64,000 nucleotides of DNA, from positions 1-64,000 of the forward strand of contig NZ_FNDK01000010.1 in NCBI RefSeq assembly GCF_900099605.1. The letters are read 5' to 3'. This stretch comes from Alteribacillus persepolensis (GTDB taxonomy: Bacteria; Bacillota; Bacilli; Bacillales; Marinococcaceae). The notes beneath the pieces are model-generated. The model ran no database searches. It saw only the letters and a list, made by a program, of their open reading frames with translations, and was not told where the DNA came from. Shown one piece after another: positions 25,769 to 35,052 of the stretch. The translations under genes and the position numbers were made by a program. Numbering within the stretch: position 1 is the first letter of the stretch; each line of letters starts with the position of its first letter.

Positions 25769-26248
25769 TTAACGGCACTTATGCTTATCGATGTCCCCGA
25801 CAAGATTTGGGTCAAGGCATTGAATAGCACAGAAGCAGTCAAGATCTACTTCAATGCAGTATCTCGTACGCTCAAGCTCATCAACGTCACACAACGATAT
25901 AGGGTCTACACAACACTTATCAAAGTCCAGGTCTGCATCCGGGCGCAGCAAAGAAAGTGTCGCACAGCAATTCTTTTCGTCAATATTTTCTACGCGGAAG
26001 AAAACAGTTTGAAAGCAGTCATCTCGGCCAAGAGCACCTGTTGCAAAGAAGTATCCACCGCTTTTGCTTTGCAGTGTAAATGGAACCGTGTCTAAGCCAT
26101 TATTGTTATTTGTCGGGCTTAATAAATTGTTAAAACAACTGTTTCTGCAATCCACTCTATCATCGACTTGATCCTGCGCCTCTTTAATCGCCGCTACCGC
26201 ATCGCAAACGCAGTTGCCAGTATCACTGTCATGTTTTTTACAACCCAT
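25769..26248 (-). CDS. cotZ: Spore coat protein of the CotY/CotZ/ExsY family
   Basis: A 159-residue Cys-rich protein (about 17 Cys). The N-terminal NCVCDAV and CRNSCFNNLLSP, central VPFTLQSKSGGYFFATGAL, and C-terminal FCAIQCLDPN match the CotY/CotZ/ExsY family, which self-assembles into disulfide-linked lattices in the spore crust or exosporium base. The start at 26248 has AAAGGAG seven bases upstream. Only one member of the family is present here, so CotY or CotZ cannot be told apart with certainty. Confidence 0.9.
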   Translation of the reverse strand: MGCKKHDSDTGNCVCDAVAAIKEAQDQVDDRVDCRNSCFNNLLSPTNNNNGLDTVPFTLQSKSGGYFFATGALGRDDCFQTVFFRVENIDEKNCCATLSLLRPDADLDFDKCCVDPISLCDVDELERTRYCIEVDLDCFCAIQCLDPNLVGDIDKHKCR

Positions 26249-26448
26249 GTCTTTCACTCCTTTAGCTTCTTTTCTTTACTATCATATATACGAATGACTA
26301 AAATGGTGTTAAATAATCGGCTAAAGTTGAAGAAATGGGCGTATGTCTGAAAAAGATTAAAATATGAAAAACCGGGTATACATAGAATATAAGTAAGCAC
26401 TGCCATAATATGTCGCACACAACTCTTTGCGAAAAGAGGTGGACGTGG

Positions 26449-26688
26449 ATGGGGTATGTAGCACCGACGAAAAATGAGCAAGCTGTTCAATATGGCAGTC
26501 GTGACGCTGCCAAAACGCATGCTGTTCAAAAAGTGTCTCGGATTGAACCGGCCAAATGGCAAAGGCTGCAGCGGCAAGAAGAGCAGAATGCGTATAAGTT
26601 GGAAGAACAAGAAGCGCTGCTTCGAAAACGAAGAGAAATAGAAAAAAAGCTGTATGGAAAAGGACATCGTTTTGACAGGAAGGCGTAA
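26449..26688 (+). CDS. Charged coiled-coil protein, 79 residues
   Basis: A protein starting MGYVAPTKNEQAVQYGSRD, with a C-terminal helix very rich in Arg/Lys/Glu/Gln (about 35-70) likely to form a coiled coil. AGAGGTGG lies eight bases before ATG at 26449; an upstream extension lacks an SD. It is next to coat genes. I do not recognise a function. Confidence 0.6.
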   Translation: MGYVAPTKNEQAVQYGSRDAAKTHAVQKVSRIEPAKWQRLQRQEEQNAYKLEEQEALLRKRREIEKKLYGKGHRFDRKA

Positions 26689-26712
26689 TACGGCTGGATT
26701 GCGTGATGTTTT

Positions 26713-26757
26713 GGTATCGTCTGCATAATGGTGCAGCGGTACCGTTTGTTTTTTGCT
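26713..26757 (+). terminator. Probable terminator
   Basis: GGTATCGTCTGCA and TGCAGCGGTACC pair imperfectly and are followed by GTTTGTTTTTT, 25 bases after the small charged-protein gene. Confidence 0.65.
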
Positions 26758-26866
26758 GCACATACATAAGCTGGCGTGCGTTTTATTTGGATTTCTTTGT
26801 TAACGGAACGAAAAATCGTTGTTTCAAATGTGTGTGCTCTTGGCATACGATGATGGAGGGATAGCA

Positions 26867-27760
26867 ATGGAACTGATACATATTAAAGAAGAGATGTATT
26901 ATCTTCATCAGGCTGTAAATATTGGATATATCAAAAATAACGAGCAAGGTTTGCTGATTGACACAGGAATTGACAAGCAGACTGCCAAAAAAGCTGCGAA
27001 GCTCCTGAAAGAACAAGGGCTGCCGGTAACAGATATTTTTATTACTCATGCACACACTGATCATTTTGGAGGTGCCGCTTGGTGGAGAGAACATCATAAC
27101 GTAAGGATTCACGCTTCTCCACTAGAAAAAGCGATTATCGAACAGCCAAAACTCGAACCGATTTATTTGTTTCAAGGTGTGGATCCCGTCGATGATATTC
27201 GAAACAAATTTTTAGAAGGACCGCCGGTGACTGTGGATACACAAGTATATGAAGGGAGGCAAACCATCGCCGGCATCGAGGGCGAGATTCTCTTTTTGCC
27301 AGGACACAGCTATGAACAGCCGGTTTTTTGCCGCAAGGGAGTTGTCTATGCTGCTGACAGCTATTTTGCAGTGTCTTATTTAAAAAAACATCGTATTCCG
27401 TTTATGGTTGATATTGAAAAAGCGTGTGCTTCGCTTCAGCAGTTGCTCTCACTTGAAGCAGAAGGAGCAGTGCCAGGTCACGGGGAGTATGAGCAGCAAT
27501 TTCAGCAAACGGTTGAGGCTAACTTGAACTGGCACCAGCAGCTGTTAGACGAAATGGAAGACGAGCTGCACAAGCATTCTGTACAAACAATAGATGCGCT
27601 GACGACAGCGTTTCTAAACCGCAAGCATATTTCCATTACGCAATTAAGCATGTTTTTGCTGTACCGTACTGCTGTGTTGGCGTACGTAAAAGCGCTCGCA
27701 GGGCAACACAAAGCGCAGTTTGTTATACAAGACAATCAATGGCTGATAAAGCCGCTGTAA
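26867..27760 (+). CDS. Metallo-beta-lactamase fold hydrolase
   Basis: A 297-residue MBL-fold protein. The metal-binding THAHTDHFGG is at about residues 62-71; LPGHSYEQPVF, AADSYF and PGHGEYEQQ supply the remaining His/Asp ligands. A C-terminal winged-helix-like part (about 230-297) resembles the small accessory domain seen in many MBL thioesterase or hydrolase proteins. ATG at 26867 follows GGAGGG by six bases. The substrate is unknown. It ends at a terminator shared with yjcF. Confidence 0.85.
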   Translation: MELIHIKEEMYYLHQAVNIGYIKNNEQGLLIDTGIDKQTAKKAAKLLKEQGLPVTDIFITHAHTDHFGGAAWWREHHNVRIHASPLEKAIIEQPKLEPIYLFQGVDPVDDIRNKFLEGPPVTVDTQVYEGRQTIAGIEGEILFLPGHSYEQPVFCRKGVVYAADSYFAVSYLKKHRIPFMVDIEKACASLQQLLSLEAEGAVPGHGEYEQQFQQTVEANLNWHQQLLDEMEDELHKHSVQTIDALTTAFLNRKHISITQLSMFLLYRTAVLAYVKALAGQHKAQFVIQDNQWLIKPL

Positions 27761-27803
27761 AAAGCACAAGCACCCGGTTGCGGGGTGCTTGTGCTTTCTT
27801 TAT
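27760..27803. terminator. Bidirectional terminator
   Basis: AAAGCACAAGCACCC and GGGTGCTTGTGCTTT form a perfect 15-bp stem between convergent genes. Confidence 0.92.
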
Positions 27804-28237
27804 GATAACTGTTTTTTCATTTCGACATGCGGGATGCCGGCGTCCATAAACTCACCCGATGTTACGTCATAACTAAGTTTTTCGTAAAAGCCCGCAGCTG
27901 TTGTTTGGGCATGTAATTTCATTTTCTCCGCGCCTTCTTGTTGCGCTTTTTGCTCAATCGCATCCATGATCAGCTTGCCGGCACCAGTGTGACGATGAGA
28001 AGCGAGTACACAGATGCGCTCTACTTTACCATAGCCGTCCAAAAAGCGGAGCCTGCCCGTGCCAATCGGCTGGTCGTCTTCATAGGCGGCAAAATGCCAA
28101 GCGGTATCGTCGTACTCATCGATTTCTTCAGCTTCCGGTACATGTTGTTCTTTTACAAATACTTCAAAGCGCACACGGAAACAATCGTTTCGAGCGACTT
28201 GATCTGAAGGTGAAATCTCTTTTACTTCAACTGCCAT
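27800..28237 (-). CDS. yjcF: GNAT acetyltransferase YjcF
   Basis: A 145-residue GNAT protein. RVRFEVFVKEQHVP and EIDEYDDTAWHF near the N-terminus and VERICVLASHRHTGAGKLIM (acetyl-CoA site) match the YjcF/ElaA-like subgroup; AAGFYEKLSY is motif B. AAGGAAG precedes ATG. It overlaps the yjcG transcript by adjacency (one base between genes), so yjcH-yjcG-yjcF reads as a unit with the same order as in B. subtilis. Confidence 0.9.
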   Translation of the reverse strand: MAVEVKEISPSDQVARNDCFRVRFEVFVKEQHVPEAEEIDEYDDTAWHFAAYEDDQPIGTGRLRFLDGYGKVERICVLASHRHTGAGKLIMDAIEQKAQQEGAEKMKLHAQTTAAGFYEKLSYDVTSGEFMDAGIPHVEMKKQLS

Positions 28238-28238
28238 G

Positions 28239-28751
28239 TTATTCTTCCTTTCCTAACAAAAACGTTTCATAAACGGTCCAAGTTCCATCTTCTAATTGAT
28301 ACAGCCAGTGTATGCGGTCAATCGTTTCTTCATAGTGAATATCTTTCATGTTTAAACGGCCGAGCACGTCAAAATGTTCGTCGTCCTGCAGGTCTTGTCC
28401 AATCGTTATGTGTGGTGTGAACTCTGCTTTTTCTTTTTGACTTTTGTCTTCATTCAGCGCTTCATACAAGGACTGCAGTGTTTCATGCTGTTTTATTTTA
28501 AAAAATATTTTATTTTCTTTTGGATGAAAGGTGTCGACCTTATATGCTGTCACCGGAAAAGGCGGAGTGTGTGCAGCAATCGTGCGAATATGATTTCGTT
28601 TTACTTTCCATTCACTCTCTTCTACTGTATAGGGCGGTTTTAACGTAATATGGGGCGGTATTTTCGAATAGTGTGTATCGTAACGTTTGCGCAGTCGATT
28701 TGCTTTATCTTGTAACGGTTTTGAAGGAAAACATGCAATGCCGTATTTCAT
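28239..28751 (-). CDS. yjcG: 2H phosphoesterase-like protein YjcG
   Basis: A 170-residue LigT/2H phosphoesterase-family protein. Two HxT motifs, PPHITLKPP near residue 34 and TPHITIGQD near 115, form the bipartite active site. The family acts on RNA 2',3'-cyclic or 2'-5' phosphate bonds. GGAGGG precedes ATG. Immediately followed by yjcF. The substrate is not known. Confidence 0.92.
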   Translation of the reverse strand: MKYGIACFPSKPLQDKANRLRKRYDTHYSKIPPHITLKPPYTVEESEWKVKRNHIRTIAAHTPPFPVTAYKVDTFHPKENKIFFKIKQHETLQSLYEALNEDKSQKEKAEFTPHITIGQDLQDDEHFDVLGRLNMKDIHYEETIDRIHWLYQLEDGTWTVYETFLLGKEE

Positions 28752-28815
28752 GATGACCCTCCATTATGGTGCAGGGGGCTTGCCACCCCGGATAATTTCG
28801 CATTTTTGCTACTTC

Positions 28816-29547
28816 TTATTCCCGTTTTTTGTCGATATCAAACATAAAACGAAGCGCATCAGGAATATCTTTCTCCCAGTATTTCCAAAAATGTCCGCCG
28901 GAAAATTCGTGATAGTGGTAACGCGCATTTCCACTTTTTAAGACAGCATGCAATTGGCGGTTCGGTGTAAGAAAATCCTCGATGTCTCCAGCGGTCGTTT
29001 TCACTTCGGTTTCATCTGTTCCGATCGCATGATACATCTCAAATGCATGCCAGCTGTCACTTTGCCGCACCGTTTGAAGGACGTGGTTATTGACGTAAGG
29101 AGAGTGCATCATGACACGGGAAAACGTACGCGGGTATGTCAAAGCGGTGTACAAAGAAATCGTAGCCCCTAAAGAATCTCCCATTAACATTCGGCCATGA
29201 GGAAGTCTCCACGTGGAGTACTGCTGCTCTAAAAAGGGGAGCAATTCTTGTACTAAACATTTCATGTATATCTTGTGCATATTGCTGCCGGGATGATACC
29301 ACGTGCGGCGCGTTTGAACCGAAGGATACGGAATACCGGCGACAATCGTAGGTCTTGCGCCTTCTTCGATGGCCGCGTCCATTTTCCGCCCGATTTTTCC
29401 TAGTTGAAAGTAGTCGCGCCCGTCTTGAGCAATCGCAAGATGGTATGTATGAAGCGGATTATAGTGAGGCGGAAGGTACACGAAAAGATCGAAAGTATGT
29501 TCTAACAGTTTACTATAAAAAGAGACAGATGTCATGCTTCCGTTCAT
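28816..29547 (-). CDS. yjcH: Putative esterase YjcH
   Basis: A 243-residue alpha/beta hydrolase of the Fes/enterochelin-esterase-like group. The nucleophile elbow GDSLGA lies near residue 121, an Asp in GTDETEVKTT and a His in FSGGHFWKYWE complete the triad. ATG at 29547 follows AAGGAAG by nine bases. Position next to yjcG matches B. subtilis. The substrate is unknown. Confidence 0.9.
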   Translation of the reverse strand: MNGSMTSVSFYSKLLEHTFDLFVYLPPHYNPLHTYHLAIAQDGRDYFQLGKIGRKMDAAIEEGARPTIVAGIPYPSVQTRRTWYHPGSNMHKIYMKCLVQELLPFLEQQYSTWRLPHGRMLMGDSLGATISLYTALTYPRTFSRVMMHSPYVNNHVLQTVRQSDSWHAFEMYHAIGTDETEVKTTAGDIEDFLTPNRQLHAVLKSGNARYHYHEFSGGHFWKYWEKDIPDALRFMFDIDKKRE

Positions 29548-29697
29548 GATGTTTAGCTTCCTTTCTTCATGGTAATATCGAATACGTAACGTGCTACATA
29601 TAATAAACAATCAAACTGAACTTTATTGTATCACATGCAGATATGAAACAAATATCACTCGCATATGATAGAATGGAAACAGGAGGAGGCTTTTAAT

Positions 29698-30249
29698 ATG
29701 AAAAAACCTGTACCTTGTGACGTAGTAGAAGATGCTGCTCGTCAAGCGTTAAAAGACAGAGGCGTGGACGTAAAGGATATCGCCGATATCGTGTATGACA
29801 TGCAAGTGAAGTATGCACCGAATTTAACAAAAGAAGATTGCTATGAAAGTGCTGATGCAGTCTTATGTAAACGAGAAATTCAACATGCGATTTTAGTAGG
29901 AGTTGAATTGGATAAGTTAGCAGAAAAAAACATGTTGTCTGAACCTTTGCAATCTTTGGTCGACAGTGATGAAGGCTTATTCGGGGTCGATGAAACAGTT
30001 GCACTGGGATCTGTATTTGGGTTTGGCAGTATTGCTGTGACAACATTTGGCTATTTAGATAAAGAAAAACATGGAGTCATCAAAAAGCTTGATGAGAAAA
30101 AAGACGAAGTGCACACATTTATGGATGATTTGGTTGCAAGTATTGCTTCAAATGCATCCGCACGGTTAGCTCACCGCATGAGAGATAAAGAAGAAAACCG
30201 CCGCAAAGACCAAATTAAAAAAAGAGAAGATGAAGAATTGATTGGTTAG
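29698..30249 (+). CDS. Phosphatidylglycerophosphatase A-like protein
   Basis: A 183-residue protein of the PgpA family in the form found in Bacillus (YutG/YpjQ-like). The core GVDVKDIADIVYDMQ, LGSVFGFGSIAVTTFGYLD and a charged C-terminal helix are seen. PgpA proteins dephosphorylate phosphatidylglycerophosphate, but the Bacillus form is more soluble and its role is less certain. AGGAGGAGG lies seven bases before ATG. Confidence 0.8.
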   Translation: MKKPVPCDVVEDAARQALKDRGVDVKDIADIVYDMQVKYAPNLTKEDCYESADAVLCKREIQHAILVGVELDKLAEKNMLSEPLQSLVDSDEGLFGVDETVALGSVFGFGSIAVTTFGYLDKEKHGVIKKLDEKKDEVHTFMDDLVASIASNASARLAHRMRDKEENRRKDQIKKREDEELIG

Positions 30250-30440
30250 TGTGAAAAATATTCCTGGGAAAAAGGGGTGCTCTTTCATGAGGCCTCTTTT
30301 TTCATGGAAAAAGACGGAACAAGGAAAGGGAAATGGGCAGGGAGCAGATTTTCGTTGAAATTACACAGATACCGTGATTTTTTTTCAGAAATGGGATAAA
30401 ATAGTAAGGAAAATCATGCAAAGGAGTAGGGGATGGAGTG

Positions 30441-30623
30441 ATGGCTTACAAACCACGTTGGATTTATTGGAAACAGACGTTTCGCTCCAAGTTTCAAGCA
30501 GGATGCCTAAAGGCAAAACTGGAGGAAAACTGGCACAATGGCTATGAAATCGGTCCTTTTGTAGAGATTCGTAAATTAAAAACAAATAAATATGTAGTGC
30601 GCTATACATATGATGAAGCATAG
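30441..30623 (+). CDS. Small hypothetical protein, 60 residues
   Basis: A protein rich in Trp, Tyr and Lys (MAYKPRWIYWKQTF at the start, KTNKYVVRYTYDE at the end), soluble and probably beta-rich. AAAGGAG lies 14 bases upstream, and GTG at 30438 or a downstream-shifted SD (GGATGGAG) are alternatives, so the start is unsure. A terminator follows at once. I do not recognise it. Confidence 0.6.
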   Translation: MAYKPRWIYWKQTFRSKFQAGCLKAKLEENWHNGYEIGPFVEIRKLKTNKYVVRYTYDEA

Positions 30624-30635
30624 CGCCAGCAGATA

Positions 30636-30679
30636 GAAAAAGCTGACCGGACGACAACGACATCCGATCAGCTTTTTTG
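30636..30679. terminator. Terminator between the small gene and fumC
   Basis: AAAAGCTGACCGGA and TCCGATCAGCTTTTTT pair with a small interior mismatch; T and A runs on both sides suit the convergent genes. Confidence 0.85.
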
Positions 30680-30723
30680 ATGCTAAAACCGCTGTATGTA
30701 GACAGCCGGCACTGATAATCCTC

Positions 30724-32112
30724 TTATTCTTGAGGGGAAACCATTTTTGATGGATCGACGACTTCTTCAAATTGCTCTTCTGTTAATAAACCGCTCTCTA
30801 ATGCTGCTTCTTTGAGAGTTTGGCCTTTTTCGTGCGCTGTTTTGGCAATTTTCGCTGCGTTTTCATAACCGATGTGCGGATTAAGCGCAGTAACCAGCAT
30901 CAAGGAGTTACGCAGATGCTCTTCGATTTTTTCGTGGTTTGGTTCGAGCCCAGCCGCACATTTATTATTGAAAGAGAGCATCGCATCAGCTAATAAGTAT
31001 GAAGACTGCAAGAAGTTATAAATAATTACTGGTTTAAAGACGTTTAATTCAAAGTTTCCTTGGCTTGCAGCAACGCCAATAGTTGCGTCATTACCCATTA
31101 CTTGTGTTGCTACCATAGTTAGCGCTTCTGATTGGGTAGGATTTACTTTTCCAGGCATGATAGAGCTTCCTGGTTCGTTGGCAGGAATAGTGATTTCGCT
31201 GAGCCCGCTGCGTGGACCACTGGAGAGCCAGCGTACATCATTAGCGATTTTCATTAAGTCCGCTGCCAACCCTTTTAGCGCTCCATGGGCATAATTGATT
31301 TCATCATGACTTGTTAAAGCATGGAACTTGTTCGGTGCAGAACGGAATGTTTTTTCTGTTAATTTGCTGATTTCTTCTGCTACATACTCCCCGAACTTAG
31401 GATGGGCATTAATGCCTGTGCCAACGGCTGTGCCGCCAATCGCAAGGTCTTTTACATGGTCAATGCTTTGTACAATCATCTCACGGCTTCTTTCAAGCAT
31501 ACGGTGCCAGCCGCTGATTTCTTGGCCAAGTGTGAGCGGAGTTGCGTCTTGAAGGTGTGTACGGCCAATTTTAATAACGTCTTCAAATTGTTGTTGTTTT
31601 TCTTTCAGCGTATTTTTTAATACATCAATAGCTGGCAGCACGTCATCTTCTACTTTTTGTACCGCTGCAACGTGCATCGCAGTAGGGAATGTGTCATTGG
31701 AGCTTTGCGAGCGGTTTACATCATCATTTGGGTGAATGGTAACGTCTTCATCTTTTTCTTTTAGTATTTCAGATGCGCGGCGAGCGAGCACTTCATTCAT
31801 ATTCATGTTAGATTGTGTGCCGCTTCCTGTCTGCCAGACAACAAGTGGAAAATGGTCATCAAGCTTGCCGCTTAATACTTCATCAGCTGCTTCAACAATC
31901 GCATCAGCTTTTACTGCTTCGAGGTTATCGAGACGTTTGTTCGCTAGTGCAGCGGAGCGTTTCAGCACTGCAAATGCATGCACAACTTCAATTGGCATGA
32001 CTTCTTTGCCAATTTTGAAATTTTCCAAGCTTCGCTGAGTTTGTGCAGCCCAGTGTTTGTCGGCGGGAACTTTCATTTCTCCTAGTGTGTCTTTTTCCAT
32101 TCGATAGTCCAT
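30724..32112 (-). CDS. fumC: Class II fumarate hydratase
   Basis: A 462-residue fumarase. Signature blocks are [13 protein letters not shown] near 100, [15 protein letters not shown] near 140, [16 protein letters not shown] near 187 (catalytic His) and [13 protein letters not shown] near 318 (catalytic Ser loop). It hydrates fumarate to L-malate in the TCA cycle. ATG at 32112 follows GGAGG by eight bases. It is a single gene, divergent from the 2-hydroxyacid dehydrogenase. Confidence 0.97.
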   Translation of the reverse strand: MDYRMEKDTLGEMKVPADKHWAAQTQRSLENFKIGKEVMPIEVVHAFAVLKRSAALANKRLDNLEAVKADAIVEAADEVLSGKLDDHFPLVVWQTGSGTQSNMNMNEVLARRASEILKEKDEDVTIHPNDDVNRSQSSNDTFPTAMHVAAVQKVEDDVLPAIDVLKNTLKEKQQQFEDVIKIGRTHLQDATPLTLGQEISGWHRMLERSREMIVQSIDHVKDLAIGGTAVGTGINAHPKFGEYVAEEISKLTEKTFRSAPNKFHALTSHDEINYAHGALKGLAADLMKIANDVRWLSSGPRSGLSEITIPANEPGSSIMPGKVNPTQSEALTMVATQVMGNDATIGVAASQGNFELNVFKPVIIYNFLQSSYLLADAMLSFNNKCAAGLEPNHEKIEEHLRNSLMLVTALNPHIGYENAAKIAKTAHEKGQTLKEAALESGLLTEEQFEEVVDPSKMVSPQE

Positions 32113-32334
32113 AACAGATGCCTCCTGCTTTGTTTTTATGGATCCAACCATTATTAAGAATTCGAAAGAGCTGTCGAATTCCCTCTTTATAGATTAGAAA
32201 AAAAACACGAAAAAGAAAACCCCTGTAAAAATTATTTTTTTACTGGATATTAATGGAATGCTGTCTATACTGTTTTCAATAAATTGTTGAGACTATTCTG
32301 TGGTGCTGTACTTTTGTCTCAAATTCGTTTGATG

Positions 32335-32364
32335 CTGACTGAAATGTTTGTTCTCTGCTATAAT
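32335..32364 (+). promoter_or_regulatory. Sigma-A promoter of the D-2-hydroxyacid dehydrogenase gene
   Basis: CTGACT (32335-32340) and a perfect TATAAT (32359-32364) are separated by 18 bases. A TTGAGAC/GTCTCAA inverted repeat (32287-32293 and 32316-32322) lies upstream. Confidence 0.5.
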
Positions 32365-32402
32365 GGATGTGGAAAAAATGAACAGAAAGAGAGGAAAACA
32401 CT

Positions 32403-33371
32403 ATGTCGAAGCCATATGTGTACCTCACACGAAAAATGCCGCAGAATATTACCGATCAGCTTGCTGCTGCTTGTGATGTAGGAATGTGGGAAAAAGCAGA
32501 AGAACCGGTGCCGCAACATATTTTAAAAGAGGAAATGAAAACAGCGGATGCTGTTTTTTGCAACGTATCCGATGTGATTGATAAAGATATGATTGATGCA
32601 GCAGAACAGCTGAAAGTGATTGCCACAATGGCAGTTGGATACAACAATATTGATGTCAAAGCAGCTCAGGAGAAAAACATCTATGTTGCTCACACACCAG
32701 GAGTGCTAACGGAAACAACAGCAGATCTTACGTTTGCACTGTTAATGGCATCAGCCAGGAGAATTCCAGAGGGGATAGATGTCATCAAAAACAATGAATG
32801 GGGCGCGTGGGCACCATTCTTTTTAACAGGACAGGATATTTATCAAGCAAGGCTTGGCATTATTGGAATGGGACGTATTGGAGAGGCCGTTGCAAAACGC
32901 GGAACAGGTTTTGATATGGATATTGTTTATCATAACCGTACTCCGAAAAAAGAGGCGGAACAACGTCTTGGTGCGCGTCTTGTAGATATGGACGAACTTT
33001 TACAGACGTCAGACTTTGTTTGTGTGATGACGCCGTATACGAAAGAAACGCATCACCTTATTGATAAGCAGGCGTTTGATAAGATGAAAAGCAGTGCGAT
33101 TTTCATTAATACATCGCGTGGAGGCACGGTAGATGAAGAAGCGTTGTACAACGCTTTAAAAAACGGGGATATTCGTGGTGCCGGACTGGATGTGTTTGAG
33201 AATGAACCAATTTCAGCCGATCATCCACTATTGTCGCTCCCAAATGTTACAGCGCTTCCTCACATTGGCAGTGCGAGTGAAACAACGCGCAAAAAAATGG
33301 CGGAAATGACCGCCAACCATATTTTACAAGCACTCCGGGGAGAAACACCGGATTATATTGTGAAGGAATAA
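32403..33371 (+). CDS. D-2-hydroxyacid dehydrogenase (glyoxylate/hydroxypyruvate reductase type)
   Basis: A 322-residue NAD(P)-dependent D-2-hydroxyacid dehydrogenase. The nucleotide motif GMGRIG is at 155-160, and the catalytic Arg (NTSRGGTVDE), Glu (DVFENEP) and His (LPHIGSAS) follow in order. Closest in pattern to glycerate dehydrogenase/glyoxylate reductase (YvcT-like). Its own promoter and terminator flank it. The exact substrate is not resolved. Confidence 0.92.
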   Translation: MSKPYVYLTRKMPQNITDQLAAACDVGMWEKAEEPVPQHILKEEMKTADAVFCNVSDVIDKDMIDAAEQLKVIATMAVGYNNIDVKAAQEKNIYVAHTPGVLTETTADLTFALLMASARRIPEGIDVIKNNEWGAWAPFFLTGQDIYQARLGIIGMGRIGEAVAKRGTGFDMDIVYHNRTPKKEAEQRLGARLVDMDELLQTSDFVCVMTPYTKETHHLIDKQAFDKMKSSAIFINTSRGGTVDEEALYNALKNGDIRGAGLDVFENEPISADHPLLSLPNVTALPHIGSASETTRKKMAEMTANHILQALRGETPDYIVKE

Positions 33372-33385
33372 AGACAGAAAACGCA

Positions 33386-33424
33386 GAAAAACCCTCCCTC
33401 TTGAGTCAAGAGGGAGGGTTTTGT
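33386..33424. terminator. Bidirectional terminator
   Basis: AAAACCCTCCCTCTTGA and TCAAGAGGGAGGGTTTT form a near-perfect 17-bp stem between convergent genes. Confidence 0.93.
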
Positions 33425-33494
33425 GATCGAAGAAAAACGACAAGACGCTCAATGACAGAATAAATATGGTTCAAAAAAGCAGGAGCAGTGCCTG

Positions 33495-34862
33495 TTATTC
33501 TCGTTCAGGTGCTCGTTTTTGTTCTTCTTCTTTTTTTCGCTGCAAAAAGAAGGCAGTTTCTGCTACGACGACACTAGAAAGTCCAAGCAGTCCAATTAAG
33601 TTCGGGGCAGCCATGAGTCCATTCATAATATCGGCAATAGACCAAACCATATTAAGCTCTATCACAGCGCCAAAGAAAATCGCAATCACAAAGATAATCC
33701 GATATATCATAATGGATGATGGGTGTTTCGTTAAATAATACATACAACGTTCTCCGTAATAGGACCAGCCGAGCATAGTTGAGTAGGCAAAGAAGACGAG
33801 GCCAATCGAGACGATAAAAGCACCAGCCGGGCCTAAAAATTGTTCAAACGTGTTGGATGTAAGGGCCGCGCCCTCTACATCGGACTGCGCATTCAAATAC
33901 AACTCTCCCATGACCAGTGATATCCCGGTGATCGAACAAATAATAATCGTATCAATAAAAACTTGTGTCATCGATACGAGTGCCTGGCGGCCGGGATAAT
34001 CCGTACGTGCCGAAGCTGCTGCAATTGGTGCAGAACCCAGGCCTGCTTCATTGGAAAACACCCCGCGGGCAACCCCCATTTGGATGACAGCGCCAATGGC
34101 CCCGCCAGCTACCGCCTGCCCTGTAAACGCATCCGTAAAAATCAAGCCAACCGCAGACGGCACAAGATCAATATTCATCATAATAAGGATAAGTCCAGCT
34201 GCGACGTAAAGAACCGCCATAATAGGTACGATAAATGAGACGACACGGCCAATTGATTTAATGCCGCCAATGATGACAATACCAGTTAAAATCATTAGAA
34301 TAATACCGGTTGCTGCATAAGGGAAGTTCCAGTTTTCATGAAGAACATCTGCAACCGAATTCGATTGAACAGTGTTTCCAATGCCAAATGATGCGCCAAT
34401 GGCAAAGATGGCAAATAATACTGCCAGCCATTTCCAGCCAAGACCTTTTTCGATGTAATACATCGGACCGCCGGCCATTTCCCCTCGTTCGTCTTTGACC
34501 CGGTACTTCACAGCGAGAATAGCTTCTGCATACTTAGTGGCCATCCCAAACAATGCAGAAATCCACATCCAAAAGACCGCCCCGGGCCCACCGACGACAA
34601 CAGCTGTGGCGACACCGGCGATGTTACCGGTTCCTACTGTTGCGGCTAATGCAGTCATCAGAGATTGAAAGTGGGAAATATCCCCTTCAGACTGCTTATC
34701 TTGATCTTTGGTAAAAACAAGTTTTAATGCATAAGGCAGTGTGCGAAACTGCAAAAACGTTAAACGCAATGTTAAGTAAATACCAGTTCCGACTAATAAA
34801 ATAAGAAATGGCGGACCCCATACAAAGTCACTAATTGTGTCAAGAACTGCCGAAATATTCAA
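33495..34862 (-). CDS. Alanine/glycine:cation symporter family protein
   Basis: A 455-residue AGCS-family transporter with about 11 membrane helices. Family marks are ALAATVGTGNIAGVATA near 70-86, GGPGAVFWMW, AGGPMYYIEKG near 135, and FSNEAGLGSAPIAAA near 272. It imports Ala or Gly with Na+ (or H+). The usual frame starts with TTG at 34868, but that abuts the SD GGGAGGGG; TTG at 34862 is six bases from it and is preferred. Confidence 0.93.
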   Translation of the reverse strand: MNISAVLDTISDFVWGPPFLILLVGTGIYLTLRLTFLQFRTLPYALKLVFTKDQDKQSEGDISHFQSLMTALAATVGTGNIAGVATAVVVGGPGAVFWMWISALFGMATKYAEAILAVKYRVKDERGEMAGGPMYYIEKGLGWKWLAVLFAIFAIGASFGIGNTVQSNSVADVLHENWNFPYAATGIILMILTGIVIIGGIKSIGRVVSFIVPIMAVLYVAAGLILIMMNIDLVPSAVGLIFTDAFTGQAVAGGAIGAVIQMGVARGVFSNEAGLGSAPIAAASARTDYPGRQALVSMTQVFIDTIIICSITGISLVMGELYLNAQSDVEGAALTSNTFEQFLGPAGAFIVSIGLVFFAYSTMLGWSYYGERCMYYLTKHPSSIMIYRIIFVIAIFFGAVIELNMVWSIADIMNGLMAAPNLIGLLGLSSVVVAETAFFLQRKKEEEQKRAPERE

Positions 34863-35052
34863 TAACAACCCCTCCCAAACGCGTTATCGCATCAAGTAAA
34901 CGATAATAATAGAAATAAAATCTTCTTCAGTATAGCAGATTTATAGAATATTGAACAAAATGTGGCAGGAAAGGAAAGAATAGCGAGCGTGTTTGATAGA
35001 GGAGAAAAATGGGAAAATAAAGGAGAAACGACTAAAAAGCAGGTGGTATAAG

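Noticed and set aside
26254-26767. Two minus-strand frames of 136-169 codons
   Set aside because: Antisense to the small charged-protein gene with its good SD; composition is not protein-like.
32158-32181. GAATTCGA/TCGAATTC hairpin upstream of fumC
   Set aside because: A short palindromic hairpin without T-run or known operator match; too weak to call a regulatory site.
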